From: Noviherbaspirillum humi
GTDB lineage: Bacteria > Pseudomonadota > Gammaproteobacteria > Burkholderiales > Burkholderiaceae_D
DNA length: 64,000 bases
NCBI RefSeq assembly: GCF_900188095.1
Contig: NZ_FZOT01000007.1
Location: 166,389 to 230,388 of the forward strand
Direction: 5' to 3'
Shown here: in pieces, positions 16,259 to 25,266 of the stretch
How the letters are laid out: every line of letters starts with the position of its first letter
How positions within the stretch are numbered: position 1 is the stretch's first letter
Notes under the pieces: generated by a model
Database searches by the model: none
What the model was told of the DNA's origin: nothing
The model's input: only the letters and a program-made list of their open reading frames with translations
Made by a program: the position numbers and the translations under genes

Positions 16259-16638
16259 GATATCTCCTTGTTGACCGATTCGTTTCGCGCCGGGAGGGCT
16301 GCTTCCTTGTTTTTCCTGCGGGCGGGAGGTTTTAAACGAATGCAAACAATGAGCATGCTGACGTTATTGGCAAACTGATGGCGCATTCCGTCATCCCGCC
16401 GCAACGCGCTACGCGGCGAAAACGAAAGGCTTGCATATTATTTCCACACGGAAACTTATGCAAACATTTTTTGCTCGCCGATCGAATCCGTGGCGGGAAA
16501 GCTGCTCCTGCGCGCGGCCTTCATGCCCCTGCCGGCACGCCGGCAAGGGGCATTGCCGTTGTCGTGATGGCGCCGCTGCAGCCGGCGCTGCGGTTCTCGC
16601 CGATGCACCACGGCGTGCAATCGGGGCAGACCGGCGAA
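16259..16638. other. Intergenic region between chemoreceptor and aldehyde dehydrogenase genes
   Basis: 380 bp without a supported gene. It contains the ribosome site of the chemoreceptor at its left end and a strong hairpin (listed separately) about 85 bp past the dehydrogenase stop. Confidence 0.4.
16523..16553 (-). terminator. Hairpin downstream of the aldehyde dehydrogenase gene
   Basis: ATGCCCC-T-GCCGGC pairs with GCCGGCAAGGGGCAT around a 2-nt loop with one bulged base, giving about 13 bp of stem. It lies about 85 nt after the minus-strand dehydrogenase stop. There is no clear U-tract, so it may be an attenuated or Rho-assisted terminator. Confidence 0.45.
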
Positions 16639-18060
16639 TCACCGCAACGCCAGCCGCAGCAGCGCCGCAATCAATCCGCGCTTTCGCTTGCCATAAGGCG
16701 GACGCAGCATGGCATTGCCGGCGAATCGCGACTGCACCATCACGCCGCGCTTTTTGGAGAAGGTCTGAAAGCCGTCGAAGCCGTGGTAATGCCCCATGCC
16801 GCTCGGTCCGACGCCGCCGAACGGCAGGTTGTGCTGGCCGAGGTGGAGCAGGCAGTCGTTCACCGTCACGCCGCCGGAGAGCGTATTGGCCAGCACATGG
16901 TCGACGCGGCGCCGGTCCTGATCGAAGTAGTACAGCGCCAGCGGACGCGGGCGCGCGTTGACGTAGGCGAGCGCTTCGTCGAGGCTGGCATACGCCACCA
17001 CCGGCAGCAGCGGGCCGAAGATCTCTTCCCGCATCAGCATGGTCCCCTCGCCGGCATTGAAGATCAGGGTCGGCACGATCAGCTTGTCGGCGGGGCTGGC
17101 GCTGCGCTCCTGCGCGCCCAGCGGCACGATGCGGGCGCCCTGCGTCGCCGCTTCATCCAGCAGCGATTGCAGGCGCTGATAATGGCGCTCGCCGACGATG
17201 CGGGTGTAGTCGCCGTTGCCCGCGTATTGCGGATACAGGGTGGCGGCGATGCGGCGCGCCTCGCGCTCGAATTCCTGCTCCCTGCCGGCCGGCACCAGCA
17301 CGTAGTCGGGCGCGACGCAGGTCTGGCCGGCATTGATCAGCTTGCCGCTCATGATGCGCTCCGCCGCCTGCGCCATCGGGTAACTCTCATGAATGATCGC
17401 CGGCGACTTGCCGCCGAGTTCGAGCGTGACCGGCGTCAGGTTCTCGGCGGCGGCCTGCATCACCAGCTTGCCGACGCGGGTGGAACCGGTGAAGAACAGA
17501 TGATCGAAGGGCAGCGCGGTGAAGGCGCCGGCCACGTCGGTTCCGCCGGTGATGCAGGCGACGTAGTCGGGCGGGAAGCGCTCGACGATGATGGCGGCGA
17601 TCACCGCCGCCGAGCGCGGCGTGATTTCGGAGGGCTTGAGGATGACGTGGTTGCCGGCCGCGATGGCATCGACCAGCGGCCCGAGCGTGAGCAGCAGCTG
17701 GTAGTTCCAGGCGCCGATGATGCCGGCCACGCCCAGCGGCTGGTATTGGTAGAAGGCGCGGCTCGGCTGCAGGAACCAGCTGCTGCCGACCCGGCGGCGT
17801 TTCATCCAGGCTTTCAGATGGCGGCGCGCATGGCGGATCTGGTCGTACAGGGGAAACAGCTCCAGCAGCAGGGTTTCTTCATGGGCGCGGCCGCCGAAGT
17901 CATCGGACACCGCCTGCAGCAATTCCTCCTGCCGGCTGCGCACGCCGTCACGCAGGGTTTGCAGGGCCTGCATGCGCCGGGTGTAGTCGGGCGCGCCGCG
18001 CGCAAATGCGGCGCGCTGCTGGTCGAACAGTTGGCGCAGATGCGGCTGGGCGTCGTCCAT
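16639..18060 (-). CDS. Coniferyl-aldehyde-type NAD(P)-dependent aldehyde dehydrogenase
   Basis: 473 residues, full length for the membrane-associated/coniferyl aldehyde dehydrogenase branch (ALDH3-like). Visible: PLGVAGIIGAWNYQLLLTLGP, the cofactor site FTGSTRVGKLVM, catalytic glutamate in ELGGKSPAII, catalytic cysteine in NAGQTCVAPDYVL and the EIFGPLLPVV segment. It oxidises aromatic or long-chain aldehydes to acids. The proteins next to it give no pathway context. Substrate specificity is inferred only from overall family resemblance. Confidence 0.9.
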   Translation of the reverse strand: MDDAQPHLRQLFDQQRAAFARGAPDYTRRMQALQTLRDGVRSRQEELLQAVSDDFGGRAHEETLLLELFPLYDQIRHARRHLKAWMKRRRVGSSWFLQPSRAFYQYQPLGVAGIIGAWNYQLLLTLGPLVDAIAAGNHVILKPSEITPRSAAVIAAIIVERFPPDYVACITGGTDVAGAFTALPFDHLFFTGSTRVGKLVMQAAAENLTPVTLELGGKSPAIIHESYPMAQAAERIMSGKLINAGQTCVAPDYVLVPAGREQEFEREARRIAATLYPQYAGNGDYTRIVGERHYQRLQSLLDEAATQGARIVPLGAQERSASPADKLIVPTLIFNAGEGTMLMREEIFGPLLPVVAYASLDEALAYVNARPRPLALYYFDQDRRRVDHVLANTLSGGVTVNDCLLHLGQHNLPFGGVGPSGMGHYHGFDGFQTFSKKRGVMVQSRFAGNAMLRPPYGKRKRGLIAALLRLALR

Positions 18061-18400
18061 GGGCAGCCTCGGAAGGAATGGTCATCCCGATCATAATGCA
18101 AAGCCCCGCCGGCGTTGCTGTCGATTCAGCCTTCCCTGCCGTCGATCCGGGCAGCGATCAGCTTCGGGGCGTCGCCAATGACATGGAGGACGAACGCCGC
18201 GCGCCGGCAGGCGGCGGCAAAACAGGAAAGGAAGATCGATGGTGGCGAAAGCACTGCCGGCGGATGCCAGGCGCTCGGTCGAAACGGCCGGCGCGGGATG
18301 GATGGCGTAGCGGGCAGGCAGTCTGACGCAGAGGTCATCGGACAGCATGCCGCTGCAGAGATGCTGCATCGGATGCCGGGCGAAAGCGAAATCGAACCGC
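18061..18400. other. Intergenic region without recognised features
   Basis: 340 bp between the aldehyde dehydrogenase start and the stop of the Rrf2-type regulator. Short open frames on both strands have no recognisable protein character and no ribosome sites. It presumably contains the dehydrogenase promoter. Confidence 0.4.
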
Positions 18401-18865
18401 TCAGACGCTGCGCGCCAGCGTCTTCGGATAGAACTCGATTTCCTTGCCCCCGCCGCGGCGCTGGCGCGGCGGCAGCATCATGTCGAGCGTGACGGCGTCG
18501 AGCACGCCGAGAAAAGCGTTGGTGGCGCGTCCCAGCACGCCCTTGAGGGCGCAGGCATTCGAATACAGGCAGTTCTGGTCGTCTGGATCGAAGCAGGCGG
18601 CCATGTTGAAATCGGTCTCGGTCTGGCGCACCACGTCGCCGATGTTGATGTCCTTGGGTTCGCGCCCGAGGCGCAGGCCGCCGTTGCGGCCGCGGACCGT
18701 CTCGACGAAACCGAGCATGCCCAAGTGGTGCACCACCTTGGTCAGGTGGTTCTTGGCGATGGCATGGGAGTCGGCGATGTCCTGGATCGTGACCAGACGG
18801 TCGCGATTCATCGCCAGGTACATCAGCGTGCGCAGGGCGTAGTCGGTATAGGTTGTCAATCTCAT
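18401..18865 (-). CDS. nsrR: Rrf2-family regulator, NsrR-like
   Basis: 154 residues from ATG at 18865 (MRLTTYTDYALRTLMYLA), preferred over an ATG 18 bp upstream because AAAGGTG lies at the right distance. N-terminal winged helix (IQDIADSHAIAKNHLTKVVHHL, GRNGGLRLG) and three cysteines in AACFDPDDQNCLYSNACALKG that would hold a [2Fe-2S] or [4Fe-4S] cluster. NsrR represses nitric-oxide detoxification genes and is released by NO. No flavohaemoglobin or NO reductase gene is adjacent, so its targets lie elsewhere. The first two cysteines are separated by 7 residues, slightly wider than in enterobacterial NsrR. Confidence 0.8.
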   Translation of the reverse strand: MRLTTYTDYALRTLMYLAMNRDRLVTIQDIADSHAIAKNHLTKVVHHLGMLGFVETVRGRNGGLRLGREPKDINIGDVVRQTETDFNMAACFDPDDQNCLYSNACALKGVLGRATNAFLGVLDAVTLDMMLPPRQRRGGGKEIEFYPKTLARSV

Positions 18866-19011
18866 CGCAGCACCTTTATTCATCCGCTTCGATGAACCGC
18901 CGCGCGGCGCGGCTACTCACAGGGGGTCGCCCCATTCTACCGCTTTGGCGGCAAGCGGGAGCAGCGCCCAAAACCCCGTCAGGCATTGCCGCGCTTCCCG
19001 GCCCCGCCGCT

Positions 19012-19509
19012 TCAGGCCAGCTCCAGCAGTTCCATCGATTTCCACTCGTCTTCCTGCTCCTTGCGCATCTCGCCGATGCGCACCGCATATTGCTGCAGGC
19101 GCTTGTCTTCCTCGGTCTTCGGATGCCATGGCGGCACCGGTACCGTATCGCCGGCGCCGTCCACCGCCACGAACACGATCAGGCAGCGGGTGGTGCGCTT
19201 GCGGGCGCCGGTCTTCGGATCGGTGGCGGACACATCGACGGCGATATGCATGCTCGAGGTCCCGGTATGCACCACCGTCGCCTTCACTTCGATGATCTGG
19301 CCGATGAAGATGGGCTTGTAGAAGCGGATGCCGCCGACGAACACCGTGACGCAGTAATAGCCGCTCCAGCCTACTGCGCAGGCATATCCCGCCTGGTCGA
19401 TCCATTTCATCACCGCGCCGCCATGCACCTTGCCGCCGAAATTGACATCCGTCGGCTCGGCGAGGAAGCGCAGCGTGATCTCGCGCGGGCGGGAATTGTC
19501 GGAACTCAT
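19012..19509 (-). CDS. Acyl-CoA thioesterase, hotdog fold (YciA/BACH type)
   Basis: 165 residues. The thioesterase helix motif NFGGKVHGGAVMKWIDQAGYACA holds the catalytic Asp/Asn region typical of acyl-CoA hydrolases. The C-terminal extension after the hotdog domain (EEDKRLQQYAVRIGEMRKEQ) is common in this branch. It hydrolyses acyl-CoA to free acid and CoA in the cytoplasm. It is a single gene with its own start (AAAGG before the ATG), convergent with nothing and divergent from the DUF3703 gene. Chain-length preference is unknown. Confidence 0.9.
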   Translation of the reverse strand: MSSDNSRPREITLRFLAEPTDVNFGGKVHGGAVMKWIDQAGYACAVGWSGYYCVTVFVGGIRFYKPIFIGQIIEVKATVVHTGTSSMHIAVDVSATDPKTGARKRTTRCLIVFVAVDGAGDTVPVPPWHPKTEEDKRLQQYAVRIGEMRKEQEDEWKSMELLELA

Positions 19510-19799
19510 TGCTTCTGCCTTTCTCGTTTGAAATACTCGAAGTCGGCATTATGCCCCGAATCAACTCCGCCGCCGCGTCCGTCGAACCGCGTCGGCCCTT
19601 TATCCCTCCGCCATCCGGAATGATGGCGACGGGAATTTCCACTCCTTTCCACGATATCAAGCGCTCATCCCGCCTGAATGTGTATAAAAACGCACCGCTT
19701 CCGCGGCTCGGAATGAGTAAGCCGACGAAAACGCTTGACCTTCCAACCATGGCAAACCCGATGCTCTGCCAGGTCGATACTTCACTTGCCATTTGAGCC

Positions 19800-20147
19800 A
19801 TGAAAACGGAATTGGAAAACGCTTTCGAATCGGAAATGGCGGCGGCGTACATGCTCGCCGCGAGCGGCCGTCTCGGCCTCGCCATGCGCCACCTGGAACG
19901 CGCGCATGTGCTCGGCCAGCGCCGGGTCGGCCTCCATATCCGCTCCCATTGGGCGATGCTCAAGATCGCCCTGCGGCGGCGGGCGATGTCGGACGCCTTC
20001 GGTCAGGCGCTGCGCATCATTCTCGGCGCCCTCGGCTCGGCGGCAGGCGTGGTCCCGACCGGGAATACCGGCGGCAGCGATATCGGGATGTTCGTCCGGC
20101 TTCCGGTCGATCCCGAACTGGCCGCGCTGATCGAGCACCGGCGTTGA
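19800..20147 (+). CDS. DUF3703 family protein
   Basis: 115 residues. Recognised by the family pattern: LERAHVLGQ, HIRSHWAMLKIALRRR, GQALRIILGALGSAAGVVPTGNTGGSDI and a closing proline-rich strand (RLPVDPELA). The function of the family is unknown; members are small, cytoplasmic and alpha-helical. The gene sits between the thioesterase (divergent) and the serine hydrolase (convergent, 15 bp apart), so it is a stand-alone transcript. No metal-binding or catalytic motif beyond conserved His and Gly residues can be pointed to. Confidence 0.82.
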   Translation: MKTELENAFESEMAAAYMLAASGRLGLAMRHLERAHVLGQRRVGLHIRSHWAMLKIALRRRAMSDAFGQALRIILGALGSAAGVVPTGNTGGSDIGMFVRLPVDPELAALIEHRR

Positions 20148-20162
20148 CCGGAATCAGCCGGT

Positions 20163-21770
20163 TCAGCGGACGAAGACACCCAGGCCCTCGTCGTTGAAAT
20201 ACTCGAGGTCGACCTTGCCCGGCGAGAAGGTCACCTTCGAGAGGCTGCCGCGCGGCGCGTTCTCGCTCAGCAGCGGGAAGGTGAAGACGTCGCCATCCCA
20301 GTGGCTGAGCTTGTACACCGTCGGCTTGGGTCCGAGGCGCAGCTCCAGCGTGCCATTGTTGTTCAACACCTGCAGCGGACCGTAGTAATCGTTACGATAA
20401 GTCCCCGCATACGCAGTCAGCGCCTGCGGCGGCTTGGGATTGGTTGGCCGCTCGGCGCCGACGAGCGAGCCGACCGGCGTCAGATAAGGCTGAAATCGTT
20501 CGCGGTAAGCGCTTTCCCAGTCGCGCTGGATGCTGCCGAACTGGACCAGGTCGGTGAACTGGGTTACCAGCGCTTCCGGCATGCCTGTCGGCGTGGCATT
20601 GGCCAGCACCACGATCGCGACGTCGGCCGAGGGAATGGCGGCGAAGCTGGTGGCCGCGCCGAGATAGAAAGCGCCCGAATGGCTCAGCACCACCCGGCCG
20701 GAAGCCGAGGTGCCGACATTGAAGCCGTAGCCATAGAAGCCGGCCCGCTCATTGGCATTCGCGGGGACGCTGGAAATCATCTGCGGCGTGATCGCCGGCA
20801 GCAGCGCCGAGGGCTGTTCCTGCTGCCGACCGGCCGTCGTCGCGGCCTCGAGCAGAAAGCGCAGCCACTTCGCCATGTCATTGGCCGACGAACTGACCCC
20901 GCCGGCGGGCGACTGCGCATCCGGGTCGCGCGGCGGTCCGGGAATGTAGCCGCCGTCGACCAGCAGATGCGTCACCGCCCGATTGGGCCGGTTCAGATAA
21001 TCGGCGTAGCGCGAACTGGTGGAAGCCATGCCCAGCGGCTGGTACACCGCCCGCTCCGACAGCGTGGCCCAATCCATGCCCGATGCCTTGGCCACCGCTT
21101 CCGCGCCCGCCGTCAGGCCGAAGTTGGTGTAAGCGTAAGTGATGCGGAACGGCGCCAGCGGCACCAGGCGCAGGCGCTGCAGCACCTCCGTTCGGCCATA
21201 GCCGAGGTCCTCCAGCTTGTCGCCCGCATGATCGGGCAAGCCGGAGCGGTGCGCATACAGGTCGCCGATGGTGACCTGCTGGCCGACATACGGATCGGAA
21301 AGCGTGAACCCGGGCAGGCGCGACTGCACCGGCGTATCCCACCCCACCACGCCGGCCGTCACCTGGTTGGCAATCACCGTCGCGCCGATCGGCTTGGACA
21401 CGGAAGCCAGCTGAAACACGGTGTCGGCATCCACCGTTTCGCTCTTGCCGCGTTCCCGCAGGCCGAAGCCCTTGGCATACACCGTCTTGCCGCCATGCAC
21501 CACCGCCACCGCCATGCCGGGGATGCCGGACCGGGCGAGGATGCCTGCGGCAAGTCCATCCAGCTGCGCGATGGCCGCCTCGATCTGTCCGGCCGGAATC
21601 GGCACCGCCGAGGTTTCGCTCGGGGATGGCAGTGCTGCCGTGCCGACGCCGTTTTCGGCCTCCGCCGCGAGAACGATGTTCGGCGCATCGCCGGCGCCGT
21701 TTCCACCGCAGCCGTTGATGGCGACGGCTGCGCACAGTGCCGCGATGGCGGCATGGATGAAGCGGCTCAT
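20163..21770 (-). CDS. Serine hydrolase lipoprotein of the class C beta-lactamase/esterase superfamily
   Basis: 535 residues from ATG at 21770 (GGGAGACAACC upstream). Signal peptide with lipobox-like AINGC, so probably a lipoprotein. The beta-lactamase fold shows the nucleophile motif FQLASVSKPIG (SxxK), the YTN of AYAYTNFGL (YxN), and HSGAF in place of the KTG element. A C-terminal beta-barrel (about 440-535, AYAGTYRNDYYGPLQV) resembles the DUF3471-type domain found in such esterases and D-aminopeptidases. Substrate unknown; probably a peptidase, esterase or penicillin-binding-like hydrolase in the periplasm. Confidence 0.88.
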   Translation of the reverse strand: MSRFIHAAIAALCAAVAINGCGGNGAGDAPNIVLAAEAENGVGTAALPSPSETSAVPIPAGQIEAAIAQLDGLAAGILARSGIPGMAVAVVHGGKTVYAKGFGLRERGKSETVDADTVFQLASVSKPIGATVIANQVTAGVVGWDTPVQSRLPGFTLSDPYVGQQVTIGDLYAHRSGLPDHAGDKLEDLGYGRTEVLQRLRLVPLAPFRITYAYTNFGLTAGAEAVAKASGMDWATLSERAVYQPLGMASTSSRYADYLNRPNRAVTHLLVDGGYIPGPPRDPDAQSPAGGVSSSANDMAKWLRFLLEAATTAGRQQEQPSALLPAITPQMISSVPANANERAGFYGYGFNVGTSASGRVVLSHSGAFYLGAATSFAAIPSADVAIVVLANATPTGMPEALVTQFTDLVQFGSIQRDWESAYRERFQPYLTPVGSLVGAERPTNPKPPQALTAYAGTYRNDYYGPLQVLNNNGTLELRLGPKPTVYKLSHWDGDVFTFPLLSENAPRGSLSKVTFSPGKVDLEYFNDEGLGVFVR

Positions 21771-22107
21771 TGGTTGTCTCCCGGGGAAGATCGACGCAGG
21801 GCGCAAGCAGGAACGCGCGCGCACCGCCTGCTTGCAGGCAGGCTGAACGCAGGCGCTTGCAGCCTTCAATCTAGTGAGCGCCTTGCGAACAACCAAGGAA
21901 ACGGGGAAGAAAAGGCGATCGCCTCTGATTTTTCACAAAAGCTTTGCCGCGGGGTAAGGCGTCGCCGCATCCTTGCATGATCGCCTGCAGTCCATTAAGC
22001 GCCAAACGGGGCCCTCGATCACTTTCGCTCGGGCACGAGAGCTTTTGGATTTGCCATGGTCAAAACCATAAATTGAATGCGGCCGATCGTGCCGCCTGGA
22101 GAAAACG
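21771..22107. other. Intergenic region between serine hydrolase and small lipoprotein genes
   Basis: 337 bp between divergent genes; both promoters should lie here. Short GC-rich inverted repeats around 21825-21860 (GCCTGC/GCAGGC) are visible. No gene seen. Confidence 0.4.
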
Positions 22108-22374
22108 ATGAAGAGCAAGCGAGCCATTCCCGCCTGCATCGGCCTCGTGCTGCTGGCCGGCTGCACCACCACCGCCGAGCGCGCGCAGCAGGCCAGCCGC
22201 GAAATGGAGCAGATGATGCAGACCTACGGGCCGGCATGCGAACGGCTGGGCTATGGACGGAACAGCAACGAATGGCGCGACTGCGTGCTGCGACTGAGCG
22301 AGAAGGATGATATGGCGCGCTACGGCTACTACGGCTCCCCCTTCCCGGGCCCCTGGCCGCGACGCCGGTTCTGA
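22108..22374 (+). CDS. Small predicted lipoprotein of unknown function
   Basis: 88 residues, ATG after CCTGGAGAAAACG. The start MKSKRAIPACIGLVLLAGCTTT is a clear lipoprotein signal with lipobox LLAGC, followed by a short helical region (AERAQQASREMEQMMQTYGPACERLGY) and a Tyr/Pro/Arg-rich tail. Cysteines after the lipobox (PAC, RDC) could form a disulfide in the periplasm. It converges with the DMT transporter gene. No function can be assigned. Confidence 0.75.
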   Translation: MKSKRAIPACIGLVLLAGCTTTAERAQQASREMEQMMQTYGPACERLGYGRNSNEWRDCVLRLSEKDDMARYGYYGSPFPGPWPRRRF

Positions 22375-22429
22375 TTCGATCGTCCAGGCACGAGCCGGGG
22401 CGAGCGCCGGATAAGAGCCTGCCCTTCGC

Positions 22430-23362
22430 CTATGCTCGGACGCGGCGCTGCTCCCGCGAGGCGACCCAGGTGCCCGCCATGCCGGCCATGGCGATGACGC
22501 CGACACCGCACAGCGCGAGGCTGTCCGGCACATGGGAGAACACGATCCAGCCGGCCAGCATCGCGAATCCGATCTGCATGTAGAGGAAGGGCGTCAGCAG
22601 GCCCACCGGCGCCTTCTTGTAGCCATGGATCAGCAGCAGATGGCCGAGCGTGCTGAACACGCCGAGCGTGAGAAACAGCATCCAGGTGCGGCCATCCGGC
22701 ATCTGCCAGAAGAACGGCAAGGCGCAGGTGGTGATGGCCGCGCCGACCGCGCCCGACAGGAACTGCATGGTGGCGGCATCGTCCGAGCGCGCCAGTTCGC
22801 TCGTCAGCAGCTGGTAGCCGACATTGGCCGCCACCAGCATCAGCGGCAGGATGACGTTCCAGCTCAGGCCGTGGGCATCCGGGCGCACCACCAGCAGGGC
22901 GCCGCCGAAGCCGGCGAACAGCAGCAGCCAGCGCAGCGGGGAAATGCGTTGCCGCAGCCGGGTGGCGGCAACCACGGTGATGAAGAGCGGCGCCAGCAGG
23001 ATGATGGCGGTGAACTCGCCGACCGGCATGAGCTTGAGGCTGAGGAAGGCGAGCACGCTGCACATCAGCAGCAGGATGCCGCGCAGGACCTGAAGTCCGG
23101 GACGCCTGCTGCGCGGCAGGCGCAGGCCGTGCTGCGGAAGAACCGTGAGCAGGGTGAAGCCCAGCTGAAAAACATAGCGGAACCACAGCACCATGGCCAG
23201 CGAGGCCGACATGCCGACCACCTTGGTGGTGGTGTCCAGTGCGGCGAAGCAGGCGACGGAAGCGGTGATGAAGGCGATGCCGGTGAGAGGAGATATCTTG
23301 ACGGCGTGGCTGGCGGAAGCGTGGCTGGACGGGGAGAGACGCGATTCGGTTCGACTTTGCAT
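22430..23362 (-). CDS. DMT superfamily transporter (EamA domains)
   Basis: 310 residues from ATG at 23362; an in-frame ATG at 23392 adds ten residues, and neither has a clear ribosome site. Ten hydrophobic segments in two EamA-like halves (start SPLTGIAFITASVACFAALDTTTKVVG; second half from SWNVILPLMLVAANVGYQLL). These inner-membrane proteins export metabolites, amino acids or drugs. The gene stands alone between the small lipoprotein and the porin. Substrate unknown. Confidence 0.88.
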   Translation of the reverse strand: MQSRTESRLSPSSHASASHAVKISPLTGIAFITASVACFAALDTTTKVVGMSASLAMVLWFRYVFQLGFTLLTVLPQHGLRLPRSRRPGLQVLRGILLLMCSVLAFLSLKLMPVGEFTAIILLAPLFITVVAATRLRQRISPLRWLLLFAGFGGALLVVRPDAHGLSWNVILPLMLVAANVGYQLLTSELARSDDAATMQFLSGAVGAAITTCALPFFWQMPDGRTWMLFLTLGVFSTLGHLLLIHGYKKAPVGLLTPFLYMQIGFAMLAGWIVFSHVPDSLALCGVGVIAMAGMAGTWVASREQRRVRA

Positions 23363-23466
23363 GGCAGCATTGTGCGTCGGTTGCCGGCGCATCGCAAGAA
23401 AAAGGGCAAGACATGTCGATGCCCTGCCCGAAGACCTCGGAGGAAGTCGTCATCCAATGACGGCGC

Positions 23467-23491
23467 AAGCCCCTTCGCAGGGAAAGGGCTT
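23467..23491 (-). terminator. Hairpin downstream of the porin gene
   Basis: AAGCCCCTT and AAGGGCTT arms pair with one bulge, 9 bp past the porin stop in the direction of transcription. It probably ends the quinate/shikimate operon or the porin transcript. Confidence 0.5.
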
Positions 23492-23499
23492 GATGCCGA

Positions 23500-24633
23500 T
23501 CAGAAGCGGTGCAGAATGCCGGCCTGGAAGCCGGTCAGGTTGCGGCCGTTGACATCGGCGCCGGCCAGGTTGGCCGACGGGCCGGCCGAGCCGCTGAAGC
23601 GGAAGCCGGCATTGGCTTCGTTCTGCATGTAGCTGAGGAAGCTGTACAGCGTGGTGCGCTTCGACAGGTCGTAGAACGCGCCGACGTTGCCGCCCTTGGC
23701 GCCGGCGTTGCCGCCGGACTGATCCTTGATCACGCCATACAGCGCGCCGACGCGCAGCTGCGGGCTGACCCGGTAGTCGGCCGACAGCTGGTAGATGTTG
23801 TAGAAGCGGCGCGCATTCGGATCGGTGCCGGCGTAGGTGCTCGGGGTGCCGATGTTGCTCAGGATGGCGGCGGCGTTCAGGCCGTTGGCGCTGGCGGTGA
23901 CGTTGTTGCTGCGAACGTAGGTCGCATACACCTTGCCCTGGCCGTAGTCATAGTTGGCGTACAGGTTGTGGTACTGGACCTTGTTCGTCACCGTGGCGGA
24001 AGGAGCCGGATTGGCGCCGAGGCCGGCATAGCCGGCGCGGTACGGGCCGTTGGTGTAGTCCAGGGAGAACTGGTACACCGCCTGCGAACCGACGCTCTGG
24101 CCGGCGAGTTCCGTCAGCGCATAGTGCACCACACCTTGCAGGCCGCCGATGCGCGGGGTGCGGTAGGAGATGTCGTTGTCGTAGCGCGACGGCACGCCGA
24201 AATTGTTGACGATGGAGCCGAAGGTGGTGCGTTCGGTGTAGTCGATCGCCGCGCCGATGGCGAGGATCTCGGTGTTCTGGCGGCCAATGCGGAATTCGCC
24301 GTAGGGCGTGTTCAGGCCGACCCAGGCCTGGCGGTCGAACAGGCGGTTTGCCGACGACTCGGCGCCCGTGCCGGTATCCGCATTGAAGCCGTTCTCCAGC
24401 CAGAACTTGGCTTCGTAGCCGTTGCCCAGCGTTTCCACGCCGCGGAAGCCGATGCGGCTGCGCAGCAGCGAGCCGTCGTTCAGGCCAATGATCTTGTTGC
24501 CGCTGTTGCTCTTGATATAGCCCAGGTATTGGTCCACGCTGCCGTAGATGGTGATGTTGCTTTGCGCCTGGGCGCTGGTAACACCGGTGGCGCAGGTAGC
24601 CAGCACGGCCAGCGCGACGATTTTCTTGTTCAT
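23500..24633 (-). CDS. Neisserial-type outer-membrane porin
   Basis: 377 residues, ATG at 24633 after AAGGGAGAATCC. Signal peptide MNKKIVALAVLATCATGVTSAQA, then the standard N-terminus QSNITIYGSVDQYLGYI of beta-proteobacterial trimeric porins. The constriction-loop and strand pattern (GSLLRSRIGFRG, FDRQAWVGLNTPYGEFRIGRQ) and the terminal phenylalanine (GILHRF) fit a 16-stranded barrel. It follows the dehydroquinase gene by 160 bp on the same strand and may serve uptake of aromatic or alicyclic acids (inference). Confidence 0.93.
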   Translation of the reverse strand: MNKKIVALAVLATCATGVTSAQAQSNITIYGSVDQYLGYIKSNSGNKIIGLNDGSLLRSRIGFRGVETLGNGYEAKFWLENGFNADTGTGAESSANRLFDRQAWVGLNTPYGEFRIGRQNTEILAIGAAIDYTERTTFGSIVNNFGVPSRYDNDISYRTPRIGGLQGVVHYALTELAGQSVGSQAVYQFSLDYTNGPYRAGYAGLGANPAPSATVTNKVQYHNLYANYDYGQGKVYATYVRSNNVTASANGLNAAAILSNIGTPSTYAGTDPNARRFYNIYQLSADYRVSPQLRVGALYGVIKDQSGGNAGAKGGNVGAFYDLSKRTTLYSFLSYMQNEANAGFRFSGSAGPSANLAGADVNGRNLTGFQAGILHRF

Positions 24634-24794
24634 GGATTCTCCCTTGATGAAATAGTGAACCGGCACCGCTGCGATGCCGGCCTTCCCCTCGATTGCATCT
24701 CTTAGCCGCGCCCGGAGGACACGGCCCGATCCGGACGATGCGTTTCGGATCGCTGCTGCCGGCCACCGCGGGTGCGGCGGCCGGAAATTCCTTT

Positions 24795-25241
24795 TTAAGC
24801 CTGCTGCGCCAGCGCCTGGATCGCGAGCACATAGCCATGGATGCCGAAGCCGGCCATCACCCCCTGTGCCACCGGCGAAATCCAGGAGTGGTGGCGGAAG
24901 GCTTCGCGCGCATGCACGTTCGAGATGTGCAGCTCGATCACGCGCACGCTGGCGCCCTTGATCGCGTCATGCAGCGCCAACGACGTATGGGTCAGCGCGC
25001 CGGCATTGAACACCACGCCCTGCAGATCGCCCGCGGCCTGCCGCTCCCCGGCTTCATGGATCCAGTCGATGAGGTGGCCCTCATGATTGGACTGGCGGAA
25101 GTCGAGCGCGAATCCATGCTGGTCGCATGCCTGCCGGCACAGGCTTTCGACGTCGGCCAGGGTCTGGCGGCCATAGACGGAGGGTTCGCGCTTGCCGAGC
25201 AGGTTGAGGTTGGGGCCGTTCAGCACCAGGATGGTTTTCAT
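24795..25241 (-). CDS. aroQ: Type II 3-dehydroquinate dehydratase
   Basis: 148 residues, ATG at 25241. Family signature [21 protein letters not shown] with the catalytic tyrosine, [32 protein letters not shown] and the histidine of [17 protein letters not shown]. It interconverts 3-dehydroquinate and 3-dehydroshikimate. Its place in an operon with 3-dehydroshikimate dehydratase, a quinate/shikimate dehydrogenase and a TRAP transporter points to quinate catabolism rather than aromatic biosynthesis; a biosynthetic copy would be expected elsewhere. Confidence 0.94.
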   Translation of the reverse strand: MKTILVLNGPNLNLLGKREPSVYGRQTLADVESLCRQACDQHGFALDFRQSNHEGHLIDWIHEAGERQAAGDLQGVVFNAGALTHTSLALHDAIKGASVRVIELHISNVHAREAFRHHSWISPVAQGVMAGFGIHGYVLAIQALAQQA

Positions 25242-25266
25242 AGGTACCCTCTTCTTTCTTGATCGA

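Noticed and set aside
18091-18369. Minus-strand open frame of 92 codons between the aldehyde dehydrogenase and NsrR-like genes
   Set aside because: No ribosome site or family features; Arg/Pro/Leu-rich composition typical of chance frames in GC-rich DNA.
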